Of a stretch of 41,504 nucleotides of DNA, positions 8,018 through 16,141 are shown in pieces. Each line of letters begins with the position of its first letter. Within the stretch, counting starts at the first letter, position 1. Source of the DNA: Paenimyroides viscosum (lineage in GTDB: Bacteria; Bacteroidota; Bacteroidia; Flavobacteriales; Flavobacteriaceae); contig NZ_RQTJ01000024.1 of the NCBI RefSeq assembly GCF_003858535.1, positions 1 through 41,504 on the forward strand. The letters run 5' to 3'. The notes under the pieces were generated by a model. That model worked only from the letters and a program-made list of their open reading frames with translations. It made no database searches and was not told the origin of the DNA. Position numbers and translations under genes: made by a program.

Positions 8018-8047
8018 CAAATTTAAAAGTTAAATTCATTTATACAA
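8018..8047 (-). promoter_or_regulatory. Consensus promoter of the HU gene
   Basis: On the minus strand TTG (8047-8045), a 19-nt spacer and TAAATTTG (8025-8018) match the Bacteroidota -33/-7 consensus. The start site would be near 8011, giving a leader of about 28 nt. Confidence 0.75.
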
Positions 8048-8099
8048 CTTTTTTTTGAAAAAAAGTATGCAAAATAGCAAATAAAAGCTATAAAATTGC

Positions 8100-9044
8100 T
8101 TAAATACATTTAGCGTTGTTAGAAAATTGCATTCCGTTTAGTAATTCTGCGGTTTTCATTTTCTTTTTACCAGGGAATTGTATCGATAAAACTTCAATAA
8201 ATCCATCTGTAGTATAAATACGAATTTCTTTTTTTGTGGTTTGAAAATGTCCTGGAGTAAAACGATGATTTTCTAAAGTATATTTTACATCATGTATTTT
8301 AATGTTCCATTCGTTTTCTTCATCTATTAAAATAGTGTAAGCAGATGGATAGGGATTTAATCCCCGAATTAAATTATAAACATCTTTGCTTGGCTTATTA
8401 AAGTCTATTTTACAATTGTCGCGGTTTAATTTGTAAGCTGTTTTTGTTTCTTCGGCAGGTTGTATGGTGGTTTTAACCAAATTGGTTTCAATTAACTTTA
8501 AAGTTTCAACAACTGTTTCGGCACCTAAATGCATTAATCTGTCATGCAACTCGCCGGCAGTTTCGGTTTTTGATATATCTGTTTCCTTCTTTAAAATAAT
8601 AGCACCCGTATCAATTTTTTCATCAATAAAAAAGGTAGATACGCCCGTTTTTTCTTCGCCATTAATAATTGCCCAGTTTATTGGTGCAGCACCACGGTAA
8701 TCTGGTAATAAAGACGCATGCAGGTTAAACGTGCCTAATTTTGGCATTTGCCATACCATTTTTGGTAACATTCTAAAAGCTACTACAATTTGTAAGTTGG
8801 CATTTAATGCTGCTAATTCTGCCAAAAAATCTTCTGATTTTAAATTAGTTGGTTGCAAAACTTTTAAGTTTTTTTCTTGAGCATAAATTTTTACCGCAGA
8901 TTGGTTTAGTTTTTGTCCACGTCCAGCAGGTTTGTCTGGTGCTGTAACAACAGCTGGAATTTCGTAATTGTTATTGTAAATTGTATCTAATATTCCCACC
9001 GCAAAATCGGGTGTTCCCATGAATATAATTCGTAATTTTTCCAT
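8100..9044 (-). CDS. fmt: Methionyl-tRNA formyltransferase
   Basis: Formylates the methionine on initiator tRNA using 10-formyl-tetrahydrofolate. 314 residues, normal length. The N-terminal IIFMGTPDFAVGILDTI, the folate-site motif NLHASLLPDYRGAAPINWAI (about residues 110-129, including the SLLP signature), and FFIDEKIDTGAIIL are all present, followed by the C-terminal tRNA-binding domain. Its ATG overlaps the recQ stop by one base (TAATG), so it is translationally coupled to recQ. Confidence 0.97.
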   Translation of the reverse strand: MEKLRIIFMGTPDFAVGILDTIYNNNYEIPAVVTAPDKPAGRGQKLNQSAVKIYAQEKNLKVLQPTNLKSEDFLAELAALNANLQIVVAFRMLPKMVWQMPKLGTFNLHASLLPDYRGAAPINWAIINGEEKTGVSTFFIDEKIDTGAIILKKETDISKTETAGELHDRLMHLGAETVVETLKLIETNLVKTTIQPAEETKTAYKLNRDNCKIDFNKPSKDVYNLIRGLNPYPSAYTILIDEENEWNIKIHDVKYTLENHRFTPGHFQTTKKEIRIYTTDGFIEVLSIQFPGKKKMKTAELLNGMQFSNNAKCI

Positions 9045-10942
9045 TATAATCTTATATATGTGGCATTTTGGTAAAGGTATTCACTTTCTTCTAAAAGTTC
9101 CTTTAAAGCTTGTGCCAAGAAGTTTGATTTATTTAAATATATTGATTTTAGTTCAGCTAATTCCAACACGTGATTTTGTGGGTATTTTTTTAAACTAGTT
9201 TTAATGTCATTAACGATAGTGTCGTTTTGCTCGGTATTTTTATTTTGAAGGCAAGATGAACATTTACCACATTTTTCATTAAACTCTTCGTCGAAATAAT
9301 TTAAAAGGATTTTATTTTTACAAATAGTTGAATTTGTAACATAATGAAGCATTGCCTTAAACTGCTTATCTTTTATAGTATTGAACTGTGTTAGGTTTTT
9401 TGCAACACGGTTAATGGTAATATCGTCTTCGCGTATTTCGGTTAAAATAACGTTGGTATCATTTGGTGCTTGTGTAAAAGTGCAAAACCCTTTTAAAACC
9501 CATGATTCAATGGTTTCTATAATTTTGGCTGCCGGCATTTTGGTATGTTTCGATAATGTTTCGATATCTATAGCTGTTTCGCCGTCTTGAATTCCTCTGT
9601 AATGATGTAGAATGCTTAAAAACAAAATCTCTTCTAAAGAATGGTTGCTAAAATAGGCAATGGCATCGTTAGAATTTATTAAAAAATGAATGTAATTTTT
9701 GTATTTAAATGCTTGTTCAAAATTTAAAACCGATTGTCTATCTAAAAATTCAAATGCATGAAATGTTTTGCTAACAGGCAAATTGTATTTTTCGCAAAAA
9801 TCTTTAAAGTTAAAACGAATGGTTTCGTTAAAACCTTCGCCATAAGCTATTTGAAAGTGGTTTACAAAACGTTTATATACAAGCTTTACAAAATCGATTT
9901 CTAAATGATTTAAATCGTGAAAGCCTTTTGCTTGATTAATACTGTTTGAACTTAAAAGCAAGGTGGCAAATGCTTTTTCGCCATCTCTACCAGCTCTGCC
10001 GGCTTCTTGGTAGTATCCTTCTAAATTATCAGGTATGTGTAAGTGAATTACGTTACGTACGTTTGGTTTGTCTATACCCATGCCAAAGGCATTAGTGGCT
10101 ACCATAACCAAAACTGTTTCGTTTAGCCAATCGTTCAATTTTTGTTTTTTCGATTTAAAATCTAAACCGCCATGAAAAAAATCGGTAGCAATTCCGTACG
10201 ATTTTAAATTTTGCGCAACCTCAATAGTTGCTTTTCTACTTTTAACATATATAATTGCAGGTGAAGGATTTTTTTTAAGGATTTGAAGTAACAATTCTTC
10301 TGTATTCTCTTGCTGATAAACACCATAATACAATTCGTTACGCAAAAAAGTCTTTTTAAAAACTTTTGGATTTTTTAATTGTAAACTACTAATAATATCT
10401 TGTTGAACCCTATTATTTGCCGATGCAGTTAACGCAATAAACGGAACGGATGGAAGCCACTCTTTTAACTTGCCCATTTCTAAATACGCCGGGCGAAAAT
10501 CGTGCCCCCATTGAGATATGCAATGCGCTTCGTCTATGGCTACTAAATTTATGGGTAATTGAATGATTCTACTTAAAATCCATTCGTTTTTTAGACGTTC
10601 GGGCGCAATGTACAGAAATTTGTAATTTCCGTAGAGCGAATTATCTAACAGATTCGAAATTTCTTCCGTTGATAAATTTCCCGATATGGATAAAGCCTTA
10701 ATGTTTCGATCTTTTAATTGGTTAATTTGATCTTCAATTAACGCAATTAAAGGTGAAACAACCAAGCAAATACCATCGGTCATTAAAGCTGGTATTTGAA
10801 AGCAAATACTTTTTCCACCGCCAGTTGGCAGTAAGGCTAAGGTATCGTTTCCTTGAACAACCGATTCTATTATTTCAGCTTGCGGATTTCTAAAAGAATC
10901 GTACCCCCAAAATTTCTTTAAAATATGTACAGCTTCAAACAA
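9044..10942 (-). CDS. recQ: RecQ-family ATP-dependent DNA helicase
   Basis: 3'-5' superfamily 2 helicase used in recombination and replication repair. Visible motifs: Walker A LLPTGGGKSICFQIPA (~residues 36-51), DEAH box AIDEAHCISQWGHDFR with the RecQ-specific aromatic loop, FGMGIDKPNVRNVIH and QEAGRAGRDG (motifs V and VI), and a zinc-binding segment with C-x2-C-x2-C in CGKCSSC near residue 565. At 632 residues it ends shortly after the winged-helix region; I see no recognisable HRDC domain at the C-terminus, as in other short Bacteroidota RecQ paralogs. A second longer recQ may exist elsewhere, so the symbol is a family name. Confidence 0.92.
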   Translation of the reverse strand: MFEAVHILKKFWGYDSFRNPQAEIIESVVQGNDTLALLPTGGGKSICFQIPALMTDGICLVVSPLIALIEDQINQLKDRNIKALSISGNLSTEEISNLLDNSLYGNYKFLYIAPERLKNEWILSRIIQLPINLVAIDEAHCISQWGHDFRPAYLEMGKLKEWLPSVPFIALTASANNRVQQDIISSLQLKNPKVFKKTFLRNELYYGVYQQENTEELLLQILKKNPSPAIIYVKSRKATIEVAQNLKSYGIATDFFHGGLDFKSKKQKLNDWLNETVLVMVATNAFGMGIDKPNVRNVIHLHIPDNLEGYYQEAGRAGRDGEKAFATLLLSSNSINQAKGFHDLNHLEIDFVKLVYKRFVNHFQIAYGEGFNETIRFNFKDFCEKYNLPVSKTFHAFEFLDRQSVLNFEQAFKYKNYIHFLINSNDAIAYFSNHSLEEILFLSILHHYRGIQDGETAIDIETLSKHTKMPAAKIIETIESWVLKGFCTFTQAPNDTNVILTEIREDDITINRVAKNLTQFNTIKDKQFKAMLHYVTNSTICKNKILLNYFDEEFNEKCGKCSSCLQNKNTEQNDTIVNDIKTSLKKYPQNHVLELAELKSIYLNKSNFLAQALKELLEESEYLYQNATYIRL

Positions 10943-10953
10943 ATGCGTGTGTT

Positions 10954-10977
10954 TTTTTCTTTAAAAATAAAGAAAAA
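10954..10977 (-). terminator. Weak A/T hairpin after the NadR-like gene
   Basis: Ten-base-pair stem TTTTTCTTTA/TAAAGAAAAA with a 4-nt loop, sitting between the stop at 10978 and the recQ start at 10942. It has only two G-C pairs, so it may be incidental. Confidence 0.3.
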
Positions 10978-11511
10978 TTACAAATTATTCAATATAAATG
11001 TAATTCTTGTTTCTATATCAGCTTTAGGAACTTCGGTAAGCGTGTATCCATAGCTTTGGTAAGTTTCTACTAAATGATCGTGAATTAATTTTGCCTGTTC
11101 AAAATTTTCGTAACGTTCATTATCGCTTACATAAATATCTTCCCATGGTGGTAAAATAAAAATTTTAGAATATCGGTGATTTTTACAAGCTTCATCAAAT
11201 AAAGCAGGATACGCATCGCCTATATAATGCATATAAGCTAAAACGTCTGGAATTCCACGGTCTATGAAAACGCATTTGCTTTCTTCGTTTTTAGCGTTGT
11301 TGTATTGGTTAATTCTGCCTTTTAAAAGCATCTCGCTAAACAATAACGGTTCTTTTAAAAACAATTGGTCAATGCCGGTTTGTTGGGCTTCTAATGTTAC
11401 TTGACGTGAAATTTCAGGATAACAGATATATCCTTTTTTTGTAAGTTCGTTTATAATTGATGTTTTTCCTGAACCAGGCCCACCAATAAGTAAAATAATT
11501 TTTTTATCCAC
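10978..11511 (-). CDS. P-loop ATPase/kinase, NadR-kinase-like (AAA_28 type)
   Basis: 177-residue protein with Walker A GGPGSGKTSIINELTKKG at residues 9-26 and a later CVFIDRGIPDVLAY block (Walker B region) followed by FILPPWEDIYVSDNERYENFEQA, the pattern of the AAA_28/NadR kinase-like ATPases. These are small nucleotide or nucleoside kinases or related ATPases; the substrate here is unknown. It lies 35 bp upstream of recQ on the same strand and may be cotranscribed with it, apart from the weak A/T hairpin between them. Confidence 0.8.
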   Translation of the reverse strand: MDKKIILLIGGPGSGKTSIINELTKKGYICYPEISRQVTLEAQQTGIDQLFLKEPLLFSEMLLKGRINQYNNAKNEESKCVFIDRGIPDVLAYMHYIGDAYPALFDEACKNHRYSKIFILPPWEDIYVSDNERYENFEQAKLIHDHLVETYQSYGYTLTEVPKADIETRITFILNNL

Positions 11512-11599
11512 CTTAAAAAATCAAAGGGCAAATTTACATATAAAAATTAAATTGTATATTCATTAAAACGAATATTAGTATATTTACCTTAATGTAATG

Positions 11600-11607
11600 T
11601 ATATTTG
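11600..11607 (+). promoter_or_regulatory. -7 promoter element of the DUF493-DUF4290-murA operon
   Basis: TATATTTG matches TAnnTTTG. It lies downstream of the first in-frame ATG (11597) and 16 bp before the ATG at 11624, so it also argues for 11624 as the true start. Confidence 0.55.
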
Positions 11608-11623
11608 TAGACAATTTTATTTT

Positions 11624-11911
11624 ATGAACGAGAAAACAGAAGAATTTTATAAGCGCCTAAAAGCAGAGTTAGAAAATACTACTGAAAAATGGCCTACCGA
11701 ATATTTATATAAATTTATTATACCTGCTAGCGAAGCTAAAGTTGCTTTAATAGAAAAGGCTTTTAACAATATGGGGGCTGTTATAAAAACAAATAAATCT
11801 AAAAACGGAAACTATTCAAGTGTATCAATTAATGTAATAATGCCAAGTGCCGATGCGATAATTGAAAAATATAAAGAAGTTTCTACTATAGAAGGAATAA
11901 TTTCCTTATAA
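11624..11911 (+). CDS. DUF493 family protein
   Basis: 95 residues from the ATG at 11624; an upstream ATG at 11597 would overlap the -7 element and add an unlikely MYICRQFYF leader. The core has the DUF493 pattern, a ferredoxin-like small domain: EKWPTEYLYKFIIPASEAKVALIE, then NNMGAVIKTNKSKNGNYSSVSINVIMPSADAIIEKYKEVSTIEGIISL. E. coli YbeD is the known structural relative, with a proposed regulatory (ACT-like) role that is not proven. It is the first gene of a tight operon with DUF4290 and murA (4-nt gap). Confidence 0.85.
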   Translation: MNEKTEEFYKRLKAELENTTEKWPTEYLYKFIIPASEAKVALIEKAFNNMGAVIKTNKSKNGNYSSVSINVIMPSADAIIEKYKEVSTIEGIISL

Positions 11912-11915
11912 ATTT

Positions 11916-12740
11916 ATGAAATTTAATCCAACCAAAGCAATAGAAAATTTAGAGTATAATACCAACCGTAAAGATTTGGTATTGCCCGAATATGGTCGTC
12001 ACTTACAAAAGTTAATCGATCAGGTTATTTTAATTGAAGATAGTGAGGAACGCAACAAAGCGGCTAGAGCAGTAATTGATATCATGGGGACTATTAATCC
12101 GCATTTGCGCGATGTATTAGATTTTCAGCATAAACTGTGGGATCAACTTTTTAAAATGTCGCGTTTTGAATTAGATGTAGATTCACCTTACGAAAAGCCA
12201 AGAGCGACTACCAATTTTAACGAACCTATTTTAATAGAATATCCTAGAAACAATCATCAATACCGTTTTTACGGATCAAATATTGTTGATATGATAAATG
12301 AAGCAATTAGTTGGGAAGAAGGTGAACGTAAAGATGCTTTAATTATGGTGATAGCAAACCACATGAAAAAAAGCTACGTAAATTGGAATAATGAATCGGT
12401 AGACGATGCTGTTATTTTTCAGCATTTAAAAGAATTATCTAAAGGTAAAATAGATTTAATATCAAATGCTGATGACAACAACAATACGGTTAATTTAATG
12501 AAACCAAGTGTTCGTAGCAATCAATTTCAAAATCGTAGCTCATCAACATCAAATACAAATAACAGAAACAATCAGTTTCAAAGTCGGAATAATTCAGGGA
12601 ATAATACCCCAAACCAACAGCGCAATAATTCAAATAACAAGCAGGCAAATACACCAAATGCAAATAATAGGTTTGTAAAAAAATCAAATCCAAACAACAA
12701 TAACAATTCATCTAAAAATACAAATAGAAATTCAAATTAA
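11916..12740 (+). CDS. DUF4290 protein with an Asn/Ser-rich tail
   Basis: 274 residues. The N-terminal ~170 residues (FNPTKAIENLEYNTNRKDLVLPEYGRHLQ..., RNKAARAVIDIMGTINPHLRDV..., YRFYGSNIVDMI) are the helical DUF4290 domain, known only from Bacteroidota and usually encoded directly before murA. From about residue 188 the protein becomes low-complexity, dominated by N, S, Q and R, and is likely disordered. The gene ends with TAATG, overlapping the murA start by one base, so translation is coupled. A role linked to cell-wall precursor supply is suggested only by this conserved context. Confidence 0.88.
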   Translation: MKFNPTKAIENLEYNTNRKDLVLPEYGRHLQKLIDQVILIEDSEERNKAARAVIDIMGTINPHLRDVLDFQHKLWDQLFKMSRFELDVDSPYEKPRATTNFNEPILIEYPRNNHQYRFYGSNIVDMINEAISWEEGERKDALIMVIANHMKKSYVNWNNESVDDAVIFQHLKELSKGKIDLISNADDNNNTVNLMKPSVRSNQFQNRSSSTSNTNNRNNQFQSRNNSGNNTPNQQRNNSNNKQANTPNANNRFVKKSNPNNNNNSSKNTNRNSN

Positions 12741-14056
12741 TGGGAACTTTTAAAATTGAAGGCGGACATACTTTAAACGGTGTTGTACAACCACAAGGGG
12801 CTAAAAATGAAGCACTACAGATTTTATGCGCAGTTTTATTAACCGATGAAAAAATTACAATTTCTAATATTCCCGATATTATAGATGTTAATAAACTTAT
12901 TTCTTTATTAGAGAATTTAAGCGTTGCTGTTGAAAAATTAAATAGAAACACTTACACATTTCAGGCTAATAATGTTAATTTAAGCTATTTAGAGTCTGAT
13001 AAATTCCGCGAAGAAGGAAAGTCGCTTCGTGGTTCTATTATGATCGTAGGCCCGTTATTAGCGCGTTTTGGTAAAGGATACATTCCCAAACCGGGAGGCG
13101 ATAAAATTGGTCGCCGCAGATTAGATACCCATTTTGAAGGATTTATAAATTTAGGTGCTAAATTCAGATACAACCGCGAAGAGTATTTTTACGGTGTAGA
13201 AGCGCCAAATGGTTTAACAGGCGCTTATATGTTGTTAGACGAAGCTTCGGTGACTGGAACCGCAAATATCGTAATGGCAGCCGTTTTAGCGAAAGGAACT
13301 ACCACCATTTACAATGCAGCCTGCGAACCTTATTTACAGCAACTTTGCAGAATGTTGAATAATATGGGAGCTAAAATTACTGGTGTAGGTTCTAATTTAT
13401 TGACTATTGAAGGTGTTGAGAAATTAGGTGGTTGTACGCACCAGATTTTACCAGATATGATCGAAATTGGATCTTGGATAGGCTTGGCAGCAATGACACG
13501 TAGTGAAGTTACCATTAAAAATGTAAGCTGGGAGAATTTAGGGGTAATACCAACAGCTTTCAGAAAATTAGGAATCACTATTGAAAAAGTAAACGAAGAC
13601 GATATCTTTATTCCTGCACACACCAACGGATACGAAATTAAAGGCGATATTGACGGATCTATTTTAACGATAGCCGATGCGCCTTGGCCAGGTTTAACAC
13701 CCGATTTGTTGAGTATTTTTCTGGTAGTAGCAACGCAGGCAAGGGGAGAAGTGTTGATACACCAAAAAATGTTTGAATCGCGTTTGTTCTTTGTTGATAA
13801 ATTAATTGATATGGGCGCAAAGATACTTTTATGTGATCCTCACCGTGCTGTAATCATTGGTCACGATTTTAAATCGCAGTTAAAAGCAACCAAAATGTCA
13901 TCGCCAGATATCCGTGCCGGAATTTCGTTATTAATTGCAGCATTATCTGCAAAAGGAACAAGTGTGATACAAAACATAGATCAAATAGATCGCGGATATG
14001 AAAATATAGATGAGCGTTTATTGGCTTTAGGAGCAAAAATTGAACGTTTAGATTAA
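12740..14056 (+). CDS. murA: UDP-N-acetylglucosamine 1-carboxyvinyltransferase
   Basis: First committed step of peptidoglycan synthesis: transfers enolpyruvate from PEP to UDP-GlcNAc. 438 residues, normal length, with the two repeated EPSP-synthase-like halves; the KNE of QPQGAKNEALQILC (residues 21-23) and RGSIMIVGPLLARFGKG are family signatures. In the mobile active-site loop the residue aligned with E. coli Cys115 is Asp121 (KPGGDKIGRRRLDTH), the form found in fosfomycin-resistant MurA enzymes such as those of Mycobacterium and Chlamydia. The start overlaps the DUF4290 stop (TAATG). A strong terminator follows. Confidence 0.97.
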   Translation: MGTFKIEGGHTLNGVVQPQGAKNEALQILCAVLLTDEKITISNIPDIIDVNKLISLLENLSVAVEKLNRNTYTFQANNVNLSYLESDKFREEGKSLRGSIMIVGPLLARFGKGYIPKPGGDKIGRRRLDTHFEGFINLGAKFRYNREEYFYGVEAPNGLTGAYMLLDEASVTGTANIVMAAVLAKGTTTIYNAACEPYLQQLCRMLNNMGAKITGVGSNLLTIEGVEKLGGCTHQILPDMIEIGSWIGLAAMTRSEVTIKNVSWENLGVIPTAFRKLGITIEKVNEDDIFIPAHTNGYEIKGDIDGSILTIADAPWPGLTPDLLSIFLVVATQARGEVLIHQKMFESRLFFVDKLIDMGAKILLCDPHRAVIIGHDFKSQLKATKMSSPDIRAGISLLIAALSAKGTSVIQNIDQIDRGYENIDERLLALGAKIERLD

Positions 14057-14085
14057 TTATAAGTTTTAAGCAATAAGCTAAAAGC

Positions 14086-14124
14086 AAAAACTCCGACGAA
14101 GTTTCAAACTTCGTCGGAGTTTTT
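14086..14124. terminator. Bidirectional terminator between murA and the convergent secreted-protein gene
   Basis: Nineteen-base-pair palindromic stem with AAAAA and TTTTT flanks (14086-14104 against 14106-14124). The stop codon of the minus-strand gene lies at the edge of this stem. Confidence 0.9.
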
Positions 14125-15362
14125 TAATTGTAATAATTGTATATAATTACCGGTTTGTTGTTCTTATAAATACTGCCGTTTTTAATGTCATGAATATCTT
14201 CTTGCTTTCTCTTGACTTTAAAGCGATAAGCAAATCTCTTAAAACTTAACGGCTTTTTTTCAAGATAAAGATTGTTATAATCATTAACCTGCCATTCAGT
14301 ATCATTTTTTTTCTTAATAATCCTTAAGTTTTCCTCCATTTCATAATACGGAGTTAATCGTTTAGTAAAAATATTAGAACGCATAATTTTAAAAGGTGTT
14401 TCTACAAAAAATAATTTTCCTTTTTCATCAAACAAAAATGTGCCTGTTTGCGGATAATAAATCGAAGCAGGATTATCAATTCGTTGCGCAGGATAGGTTT
14501 CCCGGTGTCCAAGACTATATGAGATATGGTTTGAACTAAAACTTACGTAGTTTGATTCTATTTTACTAAGGTTTTCGTAATATTCCTTTTCTCCTCTAAC
14601 AAATCTGTGTCCTGTAGCAAATGTTTTAATTTCAAGTTTTCTTTGATATACGTTAACAAAAATTTGCGCTTTATTAAGATAAATGCTATCTCGTTCAAAT
14701 TCATAATTATCCCCAATTTGGTAAGAGAATTTTATTTTATCAATAGGCTTAAGTGTATCATAAGATATTGTTATTTCCTGTCTTCGCCAATTGCTATTAT
14801 CTTCAACTCCTGTTAAATCTTTTTGGTTTTTATCATAAGTATATTTAATAAAATCTTTGTTATCATTATTGTATCTAATTTCTAACAAGTTTTCTGTTTT
14901 TACATCGTAAATGTACTGCATAGTGTTAGTAGTAAAATCACGTGCAAAGTAGTTGTTTTTAATACTAATGGTTAAATGTAAACTATCGGTTTTGTAACTA
15001 TAAAAATGAGTAGATTTCGTCTTAAGGTTTCTATTTAAATATATCGAACGCTCTAAAAAACCAGTTTCTTTGTTATAATAATAGATGTTTTTTTCTCCCA
15101 GTAGCATACGATCTCTACTTCTGTAAAAATCACTCCAATCATAAAAACTTTCATATTGTTCAATACTTTGAACATCTTTAGGTGCTTTAAAATTATCTAA
15201 AGACCAAAAACCACCCAATGTTAAATTTCCGTAATATTTTAATGCGTAATCATACGTAAATGTTGGTTCTAACGGGTGTATTTCACGTTGTGCGTGGCTT
15301 TTAGTTATACTGCAAAAAAGGCAAAATAATAAAATAAAAAAAGGGTGTAGTTTTATCCTCAT
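14124..15362 (-). CDS. Secreted protein of unknown function
   Basis: 412 residues with a clear signal peptide (MRIKLHPFFILLFCLFCSITKSHAQ, cleavage after SHA). The mature chain is rich in Y, N, K and beta-strand repeats such as IYYYNKETGFLERSIYLNRN, MQYIYDVKTENLLEIRYNN and ISYDTLKPIDKIKFSYQIGD. These recall YD-repeat/toxin-scaffold or cell-surface strands, but no tandem consensus holds up by eye. There is no T9SS sorting domain, no lipobox and no membrane segment after the signal peptide, so a periplasmic location is likely. It is an isolated gene; I do not recognise a family. Confidence 0.7.
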   Translation of the reverse strand: MRIKLHPFFILLFCLFCSITKSHAQREIHPLEPTFTYDYALKYYGNLTLGGFWSLDNFKAPKDVQSIEQYESFYDWSDFYRSRDRMLLGEKNIYYYNKETGFLERSIYLNRNLKTKSTHFYSYKTDSLHLTISIKNNYFARDFTTNTMQYIYDVKTENLLEIRYNNDNKDFIKYTYDKNQKDLTGVEDNSNWRRQEITISYDTLKPIDKIKFSYQIGDNYEFERDSIYLNKAQIFVNVYQRKLEIKTFATGHRFVRGEKEYYENLSKIESNYVSFSSNHISYSLGHRETYPAQRIDNPASIYYPQTGTFLFDEKGKLFFVETPFKIMRSNIFTKRLTPYYEMEENLRIIKKKNDTEWQVNDYNNLYLEKKPLSFKRFAYRFKVKRKQEDIHDIKNGSIYKNNKPVIIYNYYN

Positions 15363-15492
15363 AGTTGTAAAGTTAGTTTTGTGTTTGTCAAATACCGTAC
15401 CTATTATTTTAGAATTGAAATAATTAAGAGATTTATATGGTTGAATTTAAGTATTAAAATAAGAAATATTGTGTTTGTTTTGAAATTTTCGT

Positions 15493-15522
15493 TTGCCAAT
15501 TCAAAAATAATGCAGATATTTG
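15493..15522 (+). promoter_or_regulatory. Upstream promoter (P1) of the tRNA-Glu array
   Basis: TTG (15493-15495), 19-nt spacer, then GATATTTG (one mismatch to TAnnTTTG) followed by GCACTCGC, which resembles the GCACCCGC after the -7 element of the tRNA-Lys cluster. The start site would be near 15529. Confidence 0.5.
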
Positions 15523-15580
15523 CACTCGCTAACAAAAAGCATATACGCTCTTTAATTATTGCAGAAAAGTAAAAAATAAT

Positions 15581-15610
15581 TTGTAGGTTTTAAAATTAAT
15601 ATTAATTTTG
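15581..15610 (+). promoter_or_regulatory. Consensus promoter (P2) of the tRNA-Glu array
   Basis: TTG (15581-15583), a 19-nt spacer and TAATTTTG (15603-15610) match the Bacteroidota consensus. The first tRNA begins 20 nt after the -7 element. Confidence 0.8.
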
Positions 15611-15630
15611 CAACCGCAATAGCAAATAAT

Positions 15631-15702
15631 GGTCCGTTCGTCTAGGGGTTAGGACGCCAGGTTTTCATCCTGGTAACAGGGGTTCGATTCCCCTACGGAC
15701 TA
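15631..15702 (+). tRNA. tRNA-Glu (anticodon TTC), copy 1, the divergent copy
   Basis: 72-nt cloverleaf, acceptor GGTCCGT/ACGGACT, anticodon arm CCAGG-TTTTCAT-CCTGG. It differs from copies 2-6 by compensated changes in the acceptor (T-A for C-G) and T stem, and in the D loop. CCA is not encoded. Confidence 0.95.
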
Positions 15703-15733
15703 CAAAAGGTTTCCATTGAACCTAAAAAACAAT

Positions 15734-15805
15734 GGCCCGTTCGTCTATCGGTTAGGACGCCAGGTTTTCATCCTGGTAAGGGGGGTTCGATTCCCCCACG
15801 GGCTA
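15734..15805 (+). tRNA. tRNA-Glu (anticodon TTC), copy 2
   Basis: 72-nt cloverleaf with acceptor GGCCCGT/ACGGGCT and anticodon loop TTTTCAT. Identical to copies 3-6. Confidence 0.95.
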
Positions 15806-15835
15806 CAAAGGTTTTCATCGAACCTAAAAAACGAT

Positions 15836-15907
15836 GGCCCGTTCGTCTATCGGTTAGGACGCCAGGTTTTCATCCTGGTAAGGGGGGTTCGATTCCCCCA
15901 CGGGCTA
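15836..15907 (+). tRNA. tRNA-Glu (anticodon TTC), copy 3
   Basis: Identical to copy 2, 102 bp downstream of it; the spacer before it is 30 bp. Confidence 0.95.
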
Positions 15908-15937
15908 CAAAGGTTTTCATCGAACCTAAAAAACGAT

Positions 15938-16009
15938 GGCCCGTTCGTCTATCGGTTAGGACGCCAGGTTTTCATCCTGGTAAGGGGGGTTCGATTCCCC
16001 CACGGGCTA
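15938..16009 (+). tRNA. tRNA-Glu (anticodon TTC), copy 4
   Basis: Identical to copies 2 and 3, with an identical 30-bp spacer on each side. Confidence 0.95.
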
Positions 16010-16039
16010 CAAAGGTTTTCATCGAACCTAAAAAACGAT

Positions 16040-16111
16040 GGCCCGTTCGTCTATCGGTTAGGACGCCAGGTTTTCATCCTGGTAAGGGGGGTTCGATTCC
16101 CCCACGGGCTA
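16040..16111 (+). tRNA. tRNA-Glu (anticodon TTC), copy 5
   Basis: Identical to copies 2-4, with an identical 30-bp spacer on each side. Confidence 0.95.
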
Positions 16112-16141
16112 CAAAGGTTTTCATCGAACCTAAAAAACGAT

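Larger units (their letters stand above)
15363..15630. other. Intergenic region before the tRNA-Glu array
   Basis: 268 bp without a convincing gene. It contains two promoter-like sites (15493-15522 and 15581-15610). A 63-codon frame across it (15381-15572) has no start signal and an unconvincing composition, so it is not called. Confidence 0.6.

Noticed and set aside
12490..12711. Minus-strand frame opposite the DUF4290 tail
   Set aside because: It is a shadow of the Asn-rich coding region, with a matching Tyr/Leu/Cys-rich composition.
15381..15572. Open frame of 63 codons upstream of the tRNA-Glu array
   Set aside because: It overlaps the upstream promoter, has a hydrophobic and unnatural composition, and no start signal.
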